Origin: Bacillota bacterium
Lineage (GTDB): Bacteria > Bacillota > UBA4882 > UBA8346
Reading direction: 5' to 3'
NCBI GenBank assembly: GCA_029553165.1
Contig: JAKPCT010000193.1
Coordinates: 18,073-82,072 of the forward strand
Length of the DNA: 64,000 nt
Both the position numbers and the translations under genes were made by a program. The notes beneath the pieces were generated by a model that worked only from the letters and a program-made list of their open reading frames with translations, was not told where the DNA came from and did not search any database. Below, one piece after another: positions 18,044 to 27,869 of the stretch (positions are counted from its first letter, which is position 1; each line of letters starts with the position of its first letter).

Positions 18044-19816
18044 TTAAAGCAGACCATCCCAATCAGGGGTATCTTCATTGATTAGAGCTTCGATTTCAGC
18101 CCCGAGCTGTTCGAAGTTTTGGCTTAACTGTTCATGGGTTTCTGACTTGAAAACCAGTTCCATAATCCGTGATTCCAGGCTCTTACCGCTACAGAGCTTG
18201 CCGATGACACGATCACTTTCGCCAATCACCGAATGAAACAACTTTACTTTTTCATCGAGTAATTTGAGTAGATGTTCTTCGACGGTGTCTTTAATTGATA
18301 GATTGTAGATAAAGACATCCCGTTCCTGTCCAAGACGGTGAATCCGGCCAATCCGTTGTTCTAAACGCATCGGATTCCAGGGCAGATCGTAGTTGATCAT
18401 TGTGTTACAAAATTGCAGGTTAATTCCTTCGCCACCTGATTCGGTACAGACTAAAGCGCGGTATTGCGGGAATTCTTTAAATTGATATTTGGTAAACTCT
18501 TTCTTTGAAGCAGAGAGATGACCATCAAACGCCAAAGTCAGGATCCCGGCCTGTTCCAATCTGGTCCTGATGTAGCTTTGGGTCCCGAGAAACTCGGTAA
18601 AGATAATTACTTTCTCGGGTGTTTTGCGGACTAGTTCTTCGACAACCGCCATTTTGGCATTGTCCTTAATCTGCTGTGCCAGTCTTAATAAGGCTACCGC
18701 TTCTTCCTGTTCGCTTTCGTCAATTTGGACTTTATTGACCAGTTTATAAAGGGTGATGATTGCGGCAAAAGTACTGGAACAGATCTCCCGTTGCAGCGTT
18801 AACAACGGTAATGCGCTCATGGCATTGGTCCGTTTGGTTAAACAGTTCCGGATAAAAGCGGTGGTGCGGTCGTACATCTCCCTTTCCAAATCCGAGAGAA
18901 TAATGGGAATGTTTTGGACATTGCGTTTGGTAAAACCGATATTGGCGCCATGTTTATTTCGAATCATCACTTCACCGAGGAGATTTTTCAGTTCATTGAC
19001 ATTTTTGGTCTTTCGTTTATCAACAACATAGTTTTTCTTAAAATTGCGGTAACTGCCCAGTTGCCCCGGGCGGATCAGGGTGATCAGATTGAACAGCTCT
19101 TTTAAGTCGTTTTGTAGTGGAGTTGCCGTTAGCAGTAAGAAGTATTTCTTTTGAATACTGTTGACAAATTGGAAGTTTTGGGTATTGCTGCTCTTTAATT
19201 TGTGGGCTTCATCGACAATTACCATATCAAAATACTGTTTGAGGATTTCATTGCGGTTATCTTCTTTTTTAGCAGTATCAATTGAAGCAATCAAGTGATT
19301 GTACTGCGACCATTCAAAATCACGCCGTGCAATTAAAGAGTTTATTTCAAATTTTTCCCGGAGTTCGGCCTCCCATTGGCGGCATAAAGAAGCTGGTGTT
19401 AAAATTAGAAATCGTTTTACCAAGCCCCGAAGCATATATTCCTTAAGGATCATCGCTGCTTCAATGGTTTTTCCCAATCCGACTTCATCGGCTAAGATCG
19501 CTCGACCGCGTAATTGGGAGATCACTTTTTTAACTGTTTCAATCTGGTGCGGATAATGCAGAAATCCATTTTTACGCCAATGTTCCTGCAGATGCGTTAA
19601 GACTAATAGTTCCTCAAACCCTTTGCTTAAAGTCATTTCTTCACCTTGAACATGGATCTGAAACGCTTCCCATGAATCCCAATTTTTGCGGCGCATATTT
19701 AACAGGAATTCGGAGAATTGGTTTGTTTCCTCAAAGATTGGTTGAAAGTTGGGTAATTCAGCAGATAAAGCTCGATTATTGGTTTCGAAGTTGAGTGTTG
19801 ATAGAGTAGAATCCAA
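18044..19816 (-). CDS. SNF2/RAD54-family helicase (YqhH-like)
   Basis: About 590 residues of a superfamily 2 SNF2 ATPase. Motif I is LADEVGLGKTIEAAM, motif II VDEAH, motif III TATPLQND, and the second lobe ends with GGEGINLQF and EQRIGRIHRLGQ. It should translocate on double-stranded DNA; the target is unknown. The TTG at 19816 is chosen because GGAGG lies six bases upstream; an earlier TTG at 19822 abuts that site. It forms a two-gene operon with the YqhG-like gene. B. subtilis YqhH is the closest match I can name. Confidence 0.85.
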   Translation of the reverse strand: MDSTLSTLNFETNNRALSAELPNFQPIFEETNQFSEFLLNMRRKNWDSWEAFQIHVQGEEMTLSKGFEELLVLTHLQEHWRKNGFLHYPHQIETVKKVISQLRGRAILADEVGLGKTIEAAMILKEYMLRGLVKRFLILTPASLCRQWEAELREKFEINSLIARRDFEWSQYNHLIASIDTAKKEDNRNEILKQYFDMVIVDEAHKLKSSNTQNFQFVNSIQKKYFLLLTATPLQNDLKELFNLITLIRPGQLGSYRNFKKNYVVDKRKTKNVNELKNLLGEVMIRNKHGANIGFTKRNVQNIPIILSDLEREMYDRTTAFIRNCLTKRTNAMSALPLLTLQREICSSTFAAIITLYKLVNKVQIDESEQEEAVALLRLAQQIKDNAKMAVVEELVRKTPEKVIIFTEFLGTQSYIRTRLEQAGILTLAFDGHLSASKKEFTKYQFKEFPQYRALVCTESGGEGINLQFCNTMINYDLPWNPMRLEQRIGRIHRLGQERDVFIYNLSIKDTVEEHLLKLLDEKVKLFHSVIGESDRVIGKLCSGKSLESRIMELVFKSETHEQLSQNFEQLGAEIEALINEDTPDWDGLL

Positions 19817-20023
19817 GGTCAACCTCCGTAGTTATACATTCGTAACATATTGTTGCCTGGATTGTTGATTTTTAGACATTATTATTTTTATGTGAATTCA
19901 TATTCATATGAATCATGAGTCATTTTTTGGATCCTCTTTTTAAATGTATCAAATTATCGCAGTTTGTACTTGGTTAGAAATGGTTGTTTAACCAAGATAA
20001 TAAAAGCTTTGGTCTGTCTAATG

Positions 20024-21196
20024 TTAATTATTTTTGGCATTGGTTTTGCGTTCCAGGAAAAATAAAATTCCGACTGTGATTACCAGAATCATTAAATATA
20101 ATATTAACACTGCCATACTGTTTGCTAATTGATAACGATCACCTAAAACTCCAATTAACCAGGGACCGATCATACCGCCGATTCCGGAGAAAGTGAATAG
20201 AAAACCTAAGTAATTTTGAATGTTAGGCTTTTTTATGTTAGTAAAGGATGCTGTAATTGTCGGAAAAATTATTGCAAAAAAGAATCCGGTAAAAGGAAGT
20301 AAAAAGGCTAATTGAGTCGGACCATAGATTCCTATTGTTATTGAGAAAATTGCGCTAACCGATACTAACAGTAACATTTTTAAATGACCAATTCGATCGA
20401 CAAAAAAGCTTCCAATCAGTCTTCCAACCGTGATTAATCCAAAGTAGACAGAGAGCGCGAGTGAACTGTAAAAAAGGTTATATCCTTTAATTTCATTTAG
20501 ATATTCAACAATCCAAACGGCAATCCCGATTTCAGCTGCCGTATAAGAACAAAGTCCCAGATAATGCCAAAACATTTCGGATGAAAAGGCAGTAGTTATC
20601 AGGGAAAGAATACTCGGTTCCTGTTTTTGGTCGAATTTTGGAAAACGGATTAAAATATGGTACAATAAAAGAATTCCAATTGGTAAGAGACAGATAGCAT
20701 AGATATTCTGCCAGGAGATGCCGTTTGACAATAATGAACCGGCATAAAGCGGGGCCAGCATTGAACCAATACCGTAGCAGACACCTAAAAGGTTGAGAAA
20801 CATACCTATTTTTTGACTGATTGATAAAATAATTATATTGTGGCAGGCGATTTCGAGGAGTCCGAGACCCAGCCCTAATATAAGAAAAGTTATAATTAAA
20901 ATAAAATATTGCGGTATTCCCGCTATTAAAGCTATTCCTGCAAATAATAAGGCGAGCGCGATTGTTAAAATTGGTTTTAAGCCAAATTTATAACTTAAGA
21001 ATCCAGTCCCAATAGTTGCTGCCAAAAAACCAATATATTGCATGAATAACATATTGCCGATTAATGAGTAGCGAAGATTGAGATCTTTAATTATCTCAGG
21101 GATCAATGGACCTCTTAGATTATCGAGAAAGCCAAACATAAAGAAGATGAAGAACGAACCGATAATAATTAGTGTTGTTTGCAGTTTGTTGTTCAT
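20024..21196 (-). CDS. Major facilitator superfamily transporter
   Basis: 390 residues with about 12 hydrophobic segments and the MFS loop pattern (FGFLDNLRGPLIPEI near the start, SFFVDRIGH between segments 8 and 9). It is a secondary transporter of the cytoplasmic membrane; the substrate cannot be told, though the sequence is closer to sugar/proton types than to drug exporters. AAAGAGGTT precedes the ATG at 21196. It is divergent from the adaptor-RND operon, with a 234-base gap between start codons in which I see no clear operator. No neighbour hints at the substrate. Confidence 0.8.
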   Translation of the reverse strand: MNNKLQTTLIIIGSFFIFFMFGFLDNLRGPLIPEIIKDLNLRYSLIGNMLFMQYIGFLAATIGTGFLSYKFGLKPILTIALALLFAGIALIAGIPQYFILIITFLILGLGLGLLEIACHNIIILSISQKIGMFLNLLGVCYGIGSMLAPLYAGSLLSNGISWQNIYAICLLPIGILLLYHILIRFPKFDQKQEPSILSLITTAFSSEMFWHYLGLCSYTAAEIGIAVWIVEYLNEIKGYNLFYSSLALSVYFGLITVGRLIGSFFVDRIGHLKMLLLVSVSAIFSITIGIYGPTQLAFLLPFTGFFFAIIFPTITASFTNIKKPNIQNYLGFLFTFSGIGGMIGPWLIGVLGDRYQLANSMAVLILYLMILVITVGILFFLERKTNAKNN

Positions 21197-21430
21197 AGTG
21201 AACCTCTTTCATTGCTTAATATTGTTTTTTAGTTTTGTAATCTTTGTAGGTTAATTATAAAAATAATTATCATCAATTTCTCGTCATCCTTTGCCATATA
21301 ATTCCCTTTTTTTGCTGTTGCGGATTCAGCCAACTTTTCTAAAATGTTCACCAAATAGACACATTCTTTTTATACAATAAACTGGTTAGTATAGTTTTAA
21401 TTACCTTTTATTCTTATAGGGGGATAACCA

Positions 21431-22786
21431 ATGAAACGCTTGATTATCATTTTAAGCTGTTTGTTTTTAGTATTTTCCGGTCTTATTGTCTATAAAGTCA
21501 AAGTTAACCTTGATCAGAAAGCGGCTTTGACAAGTCAGTCTGGTCAACAAGGTCAAGGTGGACGTGGCGGCCGGGGACGAGCTGATAGAGGAGCTGTTGT
21601 CAGAGTTCAGGCGGCTAAACGGGAAAGCATTGTTGAGACTTTACGGGTAGTCGGAGAGATAACGCCAGATGTGGAAATACAGATTCAACCCCGAATCAAC
21701 GGGCGGTTAATCTCGTTGTTGGTTGAGGAAGGACAAGAGGTTAAAGCCGGTCAGCTGGTTGCCGTTATGGATGATGAGAATATTCGTCTCCAAATCCAAC
21801 AGAGTGAAGCGAATATAGCAACTTATCAGGCTAATCTGCGTCAGGCAGAATTAAATCTTGCCAAGGCCAAAACAGAGCAAGAACGTTACTTAGAATTGTT
21901 AGAAAAAAAGTATATTCCGCAACGGGACTATGATAATGTGGAGAGTGCTTACTTATCGGCAAATACTGCCGTAGAAGTTTTAAAAGCTCAATTAAGCGGG
22001 GCACAGAAGAATCATCAATTATTAAAGTTACAGCTAGAACAGACCAAGATCGTTAGCCCGGCTACCGGGTATGTACTGAAGAAGCATGTATCGGTCGGTA
22101 TGAATCTGACAACCGGTACGACTATTTTTACAATCGCTGCTTTAAATAATGTTAAAATCAAGTTTTCGGTTGATCAGAGAGAGGCTGCAAAGATCAAGAA
22201 AGATACGGAAGTTCGGTTTTTAACCGATGCTTATCCGGGAGAGGTTTTTGCAGGAAAGATAAAGGAGATTGCTCCAATTTTTGATTCGCAAACACGGGCG
22301 TTAACCTTTTCGGTGTTAATTTCTAACCCTAATTTGAAATTAGTCCCGGGAATGTTTGGTACGGCCGAGGTTGTAGTTGGAGAAAATGTTGATTCAATTG
22401 TTGTACCCCAGGATGCTTTAGTCCAACAAGAGGGCAAACAGGGTGTCTTTATTGTCACTCCCGAGCAAACTGCCAAGTTTACCCCTGTTACTACCGGAAT
22501 TACGGCAGAAGGCCGGATGGAAATCCTTAATGGTTTAGATGAAGGAGATTCGGTAGTTGTTGTCGGCCAAAACGTCCTGAAGGATGGCCAGTCAGTTCAG
22601 ATTTTGGAAGGTCGCCCAACCAAAGCCGGTAATTTTCAACCAGGTCAAAACAGCGGGAGCAAGACTAAACCAGAATTCAACAATAAAAAGAACGAACGGT
22701 CGGAAAAAGGACCTGACTTTAACAGAGAACGGAGGCAGGGTTCCGAAGGTGAGCGTTCTGCCCGTAAGGGGGGTAGCGCTCAATGA
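21431..22786 (+). CDS. RND efflux periplasmic adaptor (membrane fusion protein)
   Basis: 451 residues. A basic start and one N-terminal membrane segment (about residues 4-24) are followed by a Gly/Arg-rich linker, a lipoyl half-motif VEEGQEVKAGQLVA, a coiled-coil hairpin (about 115-190) and beta-barrel domains. It should bridge the inner-membrane pump to the outer-membrane factor. The C-terminal 55 residues are low complexity and rich in Asn, Lys, Arg and Ser, an unusual extension. AGGGGG precedes the ATG, and the stop overlaps the next start (ATGA), so the genes are translationally coupled. Confidence 0.9.
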   Translation: MKRLIIILSCLFLVFSGLIVYKVKVNLDQKAALTSQSGQQGQGGRGGRGRADRGAVVRVQAAKRESIVETLRVVGEITPDVEIQIQPRINGRLISLLVEEGQEVKAGQLVAVMDDENIRLQIQQSEANIATYQANLRQAELNLAKAKTEQERYLELLEKKYIPQRDYDNVESAYLSANTAVEVLKAQLSGAQKNHQLLKLQLEQTKIVSPATGYVLKKHVSVGMNLTTGTTIFTIAALNNVKIKFSVDQREAAKIKKDTEVRFLTDAYPGEVFAGKIKEIAPIFDSQTRALTFSVLISNPNLKLVPGMFGTAEVVVGENVDSIVVPQDALVQQEGKQGVFIVTPEQTAKFTPVTTGITAEGRMEILNGLDEGDSVVVVGQNVLKDGQSVQILEGRPTKAGNFQPGQNSGSKTKPEFNNKKNERSEKGPDFNRERRQGSEGERSARKGGSAQ

Positions 22787-25700
22787 GAATAACAGCCTTT
22801 TGTATCCGGCGTCCGGTTACGACCACAATGCTTTTTTTAGGGATGATCTTATTAGGGGTAATGAGTTATTATCGCTTACCGATCGATCTCTATCCGCAGA
22901 TCACTTTTCCGGCAATCAGTGTTTCAACTTCGTATTCGGGCGCCGGCCCGGAAGAGATTGAACAACTGATCACCATCCCGGTTGAGCAGGCGTTATCTTC
23001 GATTAATAAAGTAACAACGATCACGTCAGTTTCGCAGGAAGGCAGTTCGCGGGTTACAGTTAACTTTAACTGGGGGACTGATCTGGATGAGGTTACCGAT
23101 GATATTCGGGCAACTTTAGATCGGTTAAGCCGGCGACTTCCTGATGACGCCGGGGCACCAAGCTTATTTAAGTATGATCCTTCGGCAATGCCCTTGATGA
23201 CAATCGGCTTGTCAGGAAAAGTAGCGGAAACCGTCTTGCGTAGTTTTGCCGATGATGAGCTCAGTTTTCGACTGCAGCGCGTTGACGGAGTTGCCGGAGT
23301 TGATGTACGGGGAGGCCGCAGCCGTCAAATCAGGGTAGCCCTTCGGCAAGACCGTCTCCAAGCGTTGGGGTTAACGATTGATCAGGTTATCAGTTCGATT
23401 CGGAGTTCCAATGTTACCCAGCCTGCCGGAAATATAACCTCAGGTACAATGGATTTTCTCTTAAGGACCAAAGGAGAGATTAAGGAGGTTGCACAACTCC
23501 ACAAAATTGTTGTTGCGCAGCGAGACGGGGTTCCCATTTTCTTAAAGGATATTGCTGATATTCTGGATGATGCCGAAACAGTGCGTTCTTTGGTTCGGAT
23601 TGATGGAAATCCTGGAATAGTATTGTCAGTTCAAAAAAAATCGGGATCGAATACCGTTGCTGTTGCTGATGCGGTCTATAAAGCATTGGATAATATTAAA
23701 CGTCAGTATCCGGAGTATAACATCCGGATTCTCAATGATAATTCGACCTTTATCCGGCAATCTGTGTCCGGAGTGGTTAATTCGCTTATTTCCGGAGGTA
23801 TTTTAGCAGCGCTAATTTTACTGCTCTTCCTGCATAATATCAGAGCAACGGTGATTACCTGTATTTCAATGCCGATTGCGATCTTAGCTACATTTATCTT
23901 AGCTTATTTTGGGAATATGACTTTAAACACGATTTCCTTAGGGGGATTAGCACTAGGGGTCGGGATGCTGGTTGATAACTCGATTGTTGTTTTGGACAAT
24001 ATTTTTCATAAATTTAACCAGGAAGGCCTAACCCAATCCGAAGCGGTGCTTCAAGGGACTGAAGAGATGGGTTCGGCGATTATTGCATCTACCTTGACGA
24101 CAATTTGTGTTTTTTTTCCGTTGGTTTTTTTATCAGGACGAACCGGAATCATCTTTAAAGAACTATCATATATGGTGACATTTTCACTACTTTGTTCGTT
24201 AGGGGTTGCGATCACTTTAATTCCAATGTTATGTGCTAAATTCCTTAAACCCCGTGATTTTAGTGAAGAAGTACATGGCATTGTCAAGAAATTGCTTGAG
24301 GTCCAACAGCGATGGGATGAAACTTATCGCCGGATCTTAACTGCTGCTTTGAAGCATAAGACGGCAGTAATTCTTGGCTGTGTTGGTCTATTTGGATTAA
24401 TATTATTACTGTGGCCGTTATTAGGAACGACGTTAGTCCAGCAAGCTGATGAGGGTGTGATCTCTATCCGGATTGATCTACCGATCGGTACCAAGCTGGA
24501 GGAGACTGACCGGATAACTTTAAATATGGAACAAATAATCCGGGATACCATTCCTGAATTGGATAACATGGAAGTTTCAGTAGGAAGTGGCTGGGGTGGT
24601 TCCAATGTTAATCGTGCTACGATCACTGTAAGATTAACCGAACGTAAAAACCGGCAACGGACAACAGCACAAGTAATTGCTGATTTACAACAACGGTTAA
24701 AATTTCCTGGAGCCAGAATCAGAATTTATGCTCCCAGTAATATGCGGATGCTCTATGGTGGTTCACAATTCCCGATTGCGATCGATGTCCGGGGGCATGA
24801 TCCGGAACTCAGCCGCGAGGTTGCCAATTTGGTTGTTGCTAAGATCAGTGATATCCCTGGGATTTCCAATGCCAGTATTTCACGTGAGGAGGAACGTCCG
24901 GAATTGGTGATCGAAGTCGATCGGGAACGGGCTGCTGATTTGGGAATTACCGCTGCCAAGATTGGTGATACCATTCAGGCAGGGATTGAGGGAAAAGTAG
25001 CTACAATTATCAGAAGAAGCGGTCAGGAGATTCAAGTAAAAGTCAATTTACAAGATTCTGATAAGCAGTCGGTCCAAGACCTGGGAAGAATCATGATTGC
25101 CGGTAACGGCGGAATTGTGGTACCCCTTTCCAGTATTGCAACGATTAGAAACTCCAGTGGTCCGGTAGCGATTGAACGTAAGGACCGGGAGCGAAATATC
25201 ACCGTAACTGCGAGTTTAGACCAACGGGATCTATCAAGTGCGATGCAGGATATTCAATCAGAGTTGGGTCAGTTAAAACTGCCCCAAGGGGTCAATCTGG
25301 TCTATGCCGGGGATTATGAAGAACAACAAAAAAGTGCGAAAGAGTTATTCGTCACGATCTTGTTATCATTGGCGTTGGTTTACATGGTGATGGCCTCGCA
25401 ATTTGAATCGATTCTGGACCCTTTATTAATTATGATTTCGGTTCCGTTTGCGCTTGGAGGTGTAATTTTAATGTTATTCTTAACCGATACCGCGATTGAC
25501 AATCAGGTATATATTGGCTTGATTATCTTAGGTGGCGTGGTGGTTAACAATGCGATTGTAATGATCAGTTATTTCCGGCTGTTAATGGAGCGAGGAATTG
25601 ATCTCAAGACAGCAGTTATTGACGGTGCTGCCAGTCGTTTGCGGCCAATATTTATGACCACTGCGACGACCGTTTTAGGGCTGGTGCCATTAGCGCTGGG

Positions 25701-27231
25701 AATCGGAGAGGGATCAGAGTTACAAGCGCCAATGGCCCGGACAGTTATTGGAGGATTATCATTCTCAACCATTTTGGTCTTAATTATCATTCCGCTCTCT
25801 TTCTATGCTTTAGAAGAATTTCTTGTTAAATTTCGGCAGCGGTTTGTCAAAAAGACGGTTAATATCAGTGTGATTATCTTTCTTCTAGTAGGATTAACGT
25901 TATTAATTACTGGTAATCCTGCTCAAGCTGAAACTCCTGAACAATTATCGATCAAAGAAGCTGTCACCTTGGCCCTTGAAAACAGTGAAGACGGGCGGAT
26001 CATTCTCCAAAAACAAGCCAGTGCCGAATCCAGTTACCGGGAGACCATGGGAAGTAAAGGGTTTCAGCTTTATTCACAACTGGAAACAACCAGTGATGAT
26101 GATAAGCACTCCAGTACAATCAGTTTAAATGCGGAGAAAAAAGTTCCCGTAGCAAACTTGTTGGGAATTCAGTCATTATCGGACCAAGTTGCTGCTTATA
26201 ATCTAAGACGGGATTTATTAGCTCTGGATATTGAGAAACAAAATTTGATTTATCAAGTGATCAAGGCTTACCAGGACGTATTATTAGCCAAACGCGATCT
26301 GGATATTGCTACTCAGTCGTTTCAGAGAGCCGAGCGATTTTATGACGAGGTCCTGACGCGTTCCAAATTAGGGTTGACCAGTATTACCGATGAGATGGGC
26401 GCGGCAACCCAGGTTGCCAATGCCAAAACCAGCTTGGCGCGGAGCCGTCATAAATATAATTTGGCTAAATTGAAGTTTTGCCAATGGCTAAACATCGATC
26501 CGGCTAAGGAGTTGGAGTTGGTCGAACCAAAAACCCAGTTTGGAAATGATGAGTATCAAAATTTATTAAATGAAGCTTTAGCGAAACGGATTGAGTTAGA
26601 AAAGGCGCAAGTGGAGAAAGAAAGTGCCGCAACGCTTTTAAAGTTGGCGAAACGCTCCGAACAGCTTGGAATAACTTTGAGTTGGGATTTTGAGCGGGAA
26701 CATGCTGTTGCGGGTCTCAGTTTATCGAATTTAGGCCGTGACAATTCAGTTGGCGAATGGCAGATTGGTACCAATGCCAAATTGATGTTGAGTGACCCGG
26801 AAGATTCGAAGCGTGATGACTATTCGGACTGGGGAAAAGTGAAATTGGTGTTCCATTGGACCTTTTTTGATGGCAATGTCCGTAAAGAGCGAATCAAGCA
26901 AGCGCAGTTACTGGTTGCCCAACGGGATGAAGCTGTAAAAAAGACAGAAAAAACCGTTCAATATAGTGTTGAAGAAGCTTACGGCAATATTATGAATCAG
27001 GCTGATAATTTACAAAGCAGTGAATTACAGCTGAAATACAATCAGTTATTATTGGAGTCCACTGAGGCCAAGCTGCGCAGTGGACTGGCTTCGGTAAAAG
27101 ATGTTTTAGACGCCCAAACTTCATTGGCAAATGCTGAAGCCGAGTATGAAAAGAGTAAGACTTCTTACTACCTGGCGTGGATCGAGTTATTGTTGGCTAC
27201 GGGTAATTTGAAGCTGGAGAATCTGGAATGA
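22783..27231 (+). CDS. RND efflux pump fused to a TolC-like outer-membrane factor
   Basis: One open frame of 1482 codons. Residues 1-1020 are an AcrB/HAE1-type pump: a first membrane segment after RRPVTTTML, large porter loops and GGLALGVGMLVDNSIVVLDN in the relay segment. Residues about 1025-1049 form a hydrophobic stretch ending NPAQA-E, like a signal peptide with its cleavage site. Residues 1050-1482 are a TolC/OEP-type coiled-coil barrel domain with the usual two halves. No stop separates the parts; the one in-frame candidate restart, GTG at 25870, has no ribosome site. The second pump in this window keeps these as separate genes. Confidence 0.88.
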   Translation: MRITAFCIRRPVTTTMLFLGMILLGVMSYYRLPIDLYPQITFPAISVSTSYSGAGPEEIEQLITIPVEQALSSINKVTTITSVSQEGSSRVTVNFNWGTDLDEVTDDIRATLDRLSRRLPDDAGAPSLFKYDPSAMPLMTIGLSGKVAETVLRSFADDELSFRLQRVDGVAGVDVRGGRSRQIRVALRQDRLQALGLTIDQVISSIRSSNVTQPAGNITSGTMDFLLRTKGEIKEVAQLHKIVVAQRDGVPIFLKDIADILDDAETVRSLVRIDGNPGIVLSVQKKSGSNTVAVADAVYKALDNIKRQYPEYNIRILNDNSTFIRQSVSGVVNSLISGGILAALILLLFLHNIRATVITCISMPIAILATFILAYFGNMTLNTISLGGLALGVGMLVDNSIVVLDNIFHKFNQEGLTQSEAVLQGTEEMGSAIIASTLTTICVFFPLVFLSGRTGIIFKELSYMVTFSLLCSLGVAITLIPMLCAKFLKPRDFSEEVHGIVKKLLEVQQRWDETYRRILTAALKHKTAVILGCVGLFGLILLLWPLLGTTLVQQADEGVISIRIDLPIGTKLEETDRITLNMEQIIRDTIPELDNMEVSVGSGWGGSNVNRATITVRLTERKNRQRTTAQVIADLQQRLKFPGARIRIYAPSNMRMLYGGSQFPIAIDVRGHDPELSREVANLVVAKISDIPGISNASISREEERPELVIEVDRERAADLGITAAKIGDTIQAGIEGKVATIIRRSGQEIQVKVNLQDSDKQSVQDLGRIMIAGNGGIVVPLSSIATIRNSSGPVAIERKDRERNITVTASLDQRDLSSAMQDIQSELGQLKLPQGVNLVYAGDYEEQQKSAKELFVTILLSLALVYMVMASQFESILDPLLIMISVPFALGGVILMLFLTDTAIDNQVYIGLIILGGVVVNNAIVMISYFRLLMERGIDLKTAVIDGAASRLRPIFMTTATTVLGLVPLALGIGEGSELQAPMARTVIGGLSFSTILVLIIIPLSFYALEEFLVKFRQRFVKKTVNISVIIFLLVGLTLLITGNPAQAETPEQLSIKEAVTLALENSEDGRIILQKQASAESSYRETMGSKGFQLYSQLETTSDDDKHSSTISLNAEKKVPVANLLGIQSLSDQVAAYNLRRDLLALDIEKQNLIYQVIKAYQDVLLAKRDLDIATQSFQRAERFYDEVLTRSKLGLTSITDEMGAATQVANAKTSLARSRHKYNLAKLKFCQWLNIDPAKELELVEPKTQFGNDEYQNLLNEALAKRIELEKAQVEKESAATLLKLAKRSEQLGITLSWDFEREHAVAGLSLSNLGRDNSVGEWQIGTNAKLMLSDPEDSKRDDYSDWGKVKLVFHWTFFDGNVRKERIKQAQLLVAQRDEAVKKTEKTVQYSVEEAYGNIMNQADNLQSSELQLKYNQLLLESTEAKLRSGLASVKDVLDAQTSLANAEAEYEKSKTSYYLAWIELLLATGNLKLENLE

Positions 27232-27309
27232 GACCTATGGATTATTGTTAAATATTAATTTTTGTATGATAATAATAGTAAGGGAATCATTTTAGGCAGG
27301 GATGTTCAA

Positions 27310-27804
27310 ATGATTAACTTTAATAGTCGAATTAGTTTTGGCCCAAATCAAGCTCATTACCCACAAAATAATGCTGCAACGAATACCATGGCTCAAATCA
27401 ATCAAGACACTAATTTTGGTGCGGGCTTGATCAAAAACAATGCAGTATCAACCAAGCTGTCGGAACAATTGCAGGTGAAAGAGTGTCCAACATGTAAAAA
27501 CCGGCAATACCAGGATGACTCGGATGATCCTGGTGTGTCGATGCAGACACCGACGCGGTTGGATCCAAGTAATGCAGCGGCTATGGTTACATCTCACGAA
27601 CAGGAGCATGTGGTCCGGGAGCAAGCAAAGGCTGCTGAAGAAGGCCGTAAAGTAGTTATGCAGAATGTAATAATCCATACAGATGTTTGCCCCGACTGTG
27701 GCAGAGTGTATGTATCAGGAGGAGAAACGACTACAGTTACCAAGCCCAAGGATAACAACTCTGATCTAACAGGTATTGGTAAGTTATTAGATATGTTGGT
27801 ATGA
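27310..27804 (+). CDS. SprA-related protein with HExxH and two CPxC motifs
   Basis: 164 residues. HEQEH at about residues 96-100 matches the HExxH zinc-protease pattern, and CPTC (59-62) and CPDC (127-130) could bind a second metal. The arrangement resembles conserved clostridial proteins related to the SprA putative-metalloprotease family; I cannot confirm catalysis. The ATG at 27310 is preceded by AGGGATG; the open frame continues back to 27262 without a ribosome site. It lies alone after the efflux genes and ends at a shared terminator. A role in the cell envelope or sporulation is possible but unproven. Confidence 0.6.
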   Translation: MINFNSRISFGPNQAHYPQNNAATNTMAQINQDTNFGAGLIKNNAVSTKLSEQLQVKECPTCKNRQYQDDSDDPGVSMQTPTRLDPSNAAAMVTSHEQEHVVREQAKAAEEGRKVVMQNVIIHTDVCPDCGRVYVSGGETTTVTKPKDNNSDLTGIGKLLDMLV

Positions 27805-27823
27805 TGATTTAATATTAGCAAAA

Positions 27824-27851
27824 AACCTTCGCTATATAGTGGGCGAAGGTT
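27824..27851. terminator. Bidirectional rho-independent terminator
   Basis: AACCTTCGC and GCGAAGGTT pair across a ten-base loop, with an A-run before and a short T-rich tail after. It lies between convergent genes ending at 27804 and 27870 and can serve both. Confidence 0.8.
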
Positions 27852-27869
27852 TCTATTTTGATTATCAAT

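Noticed and set aside
25870..27231. Separate tolC gene starting at GTG 25870
   Set aside because: The codon is in frame but has no ribosome site, and no stop codon ends the pump before it. Kept as a fusion, with reads suggested as a check.
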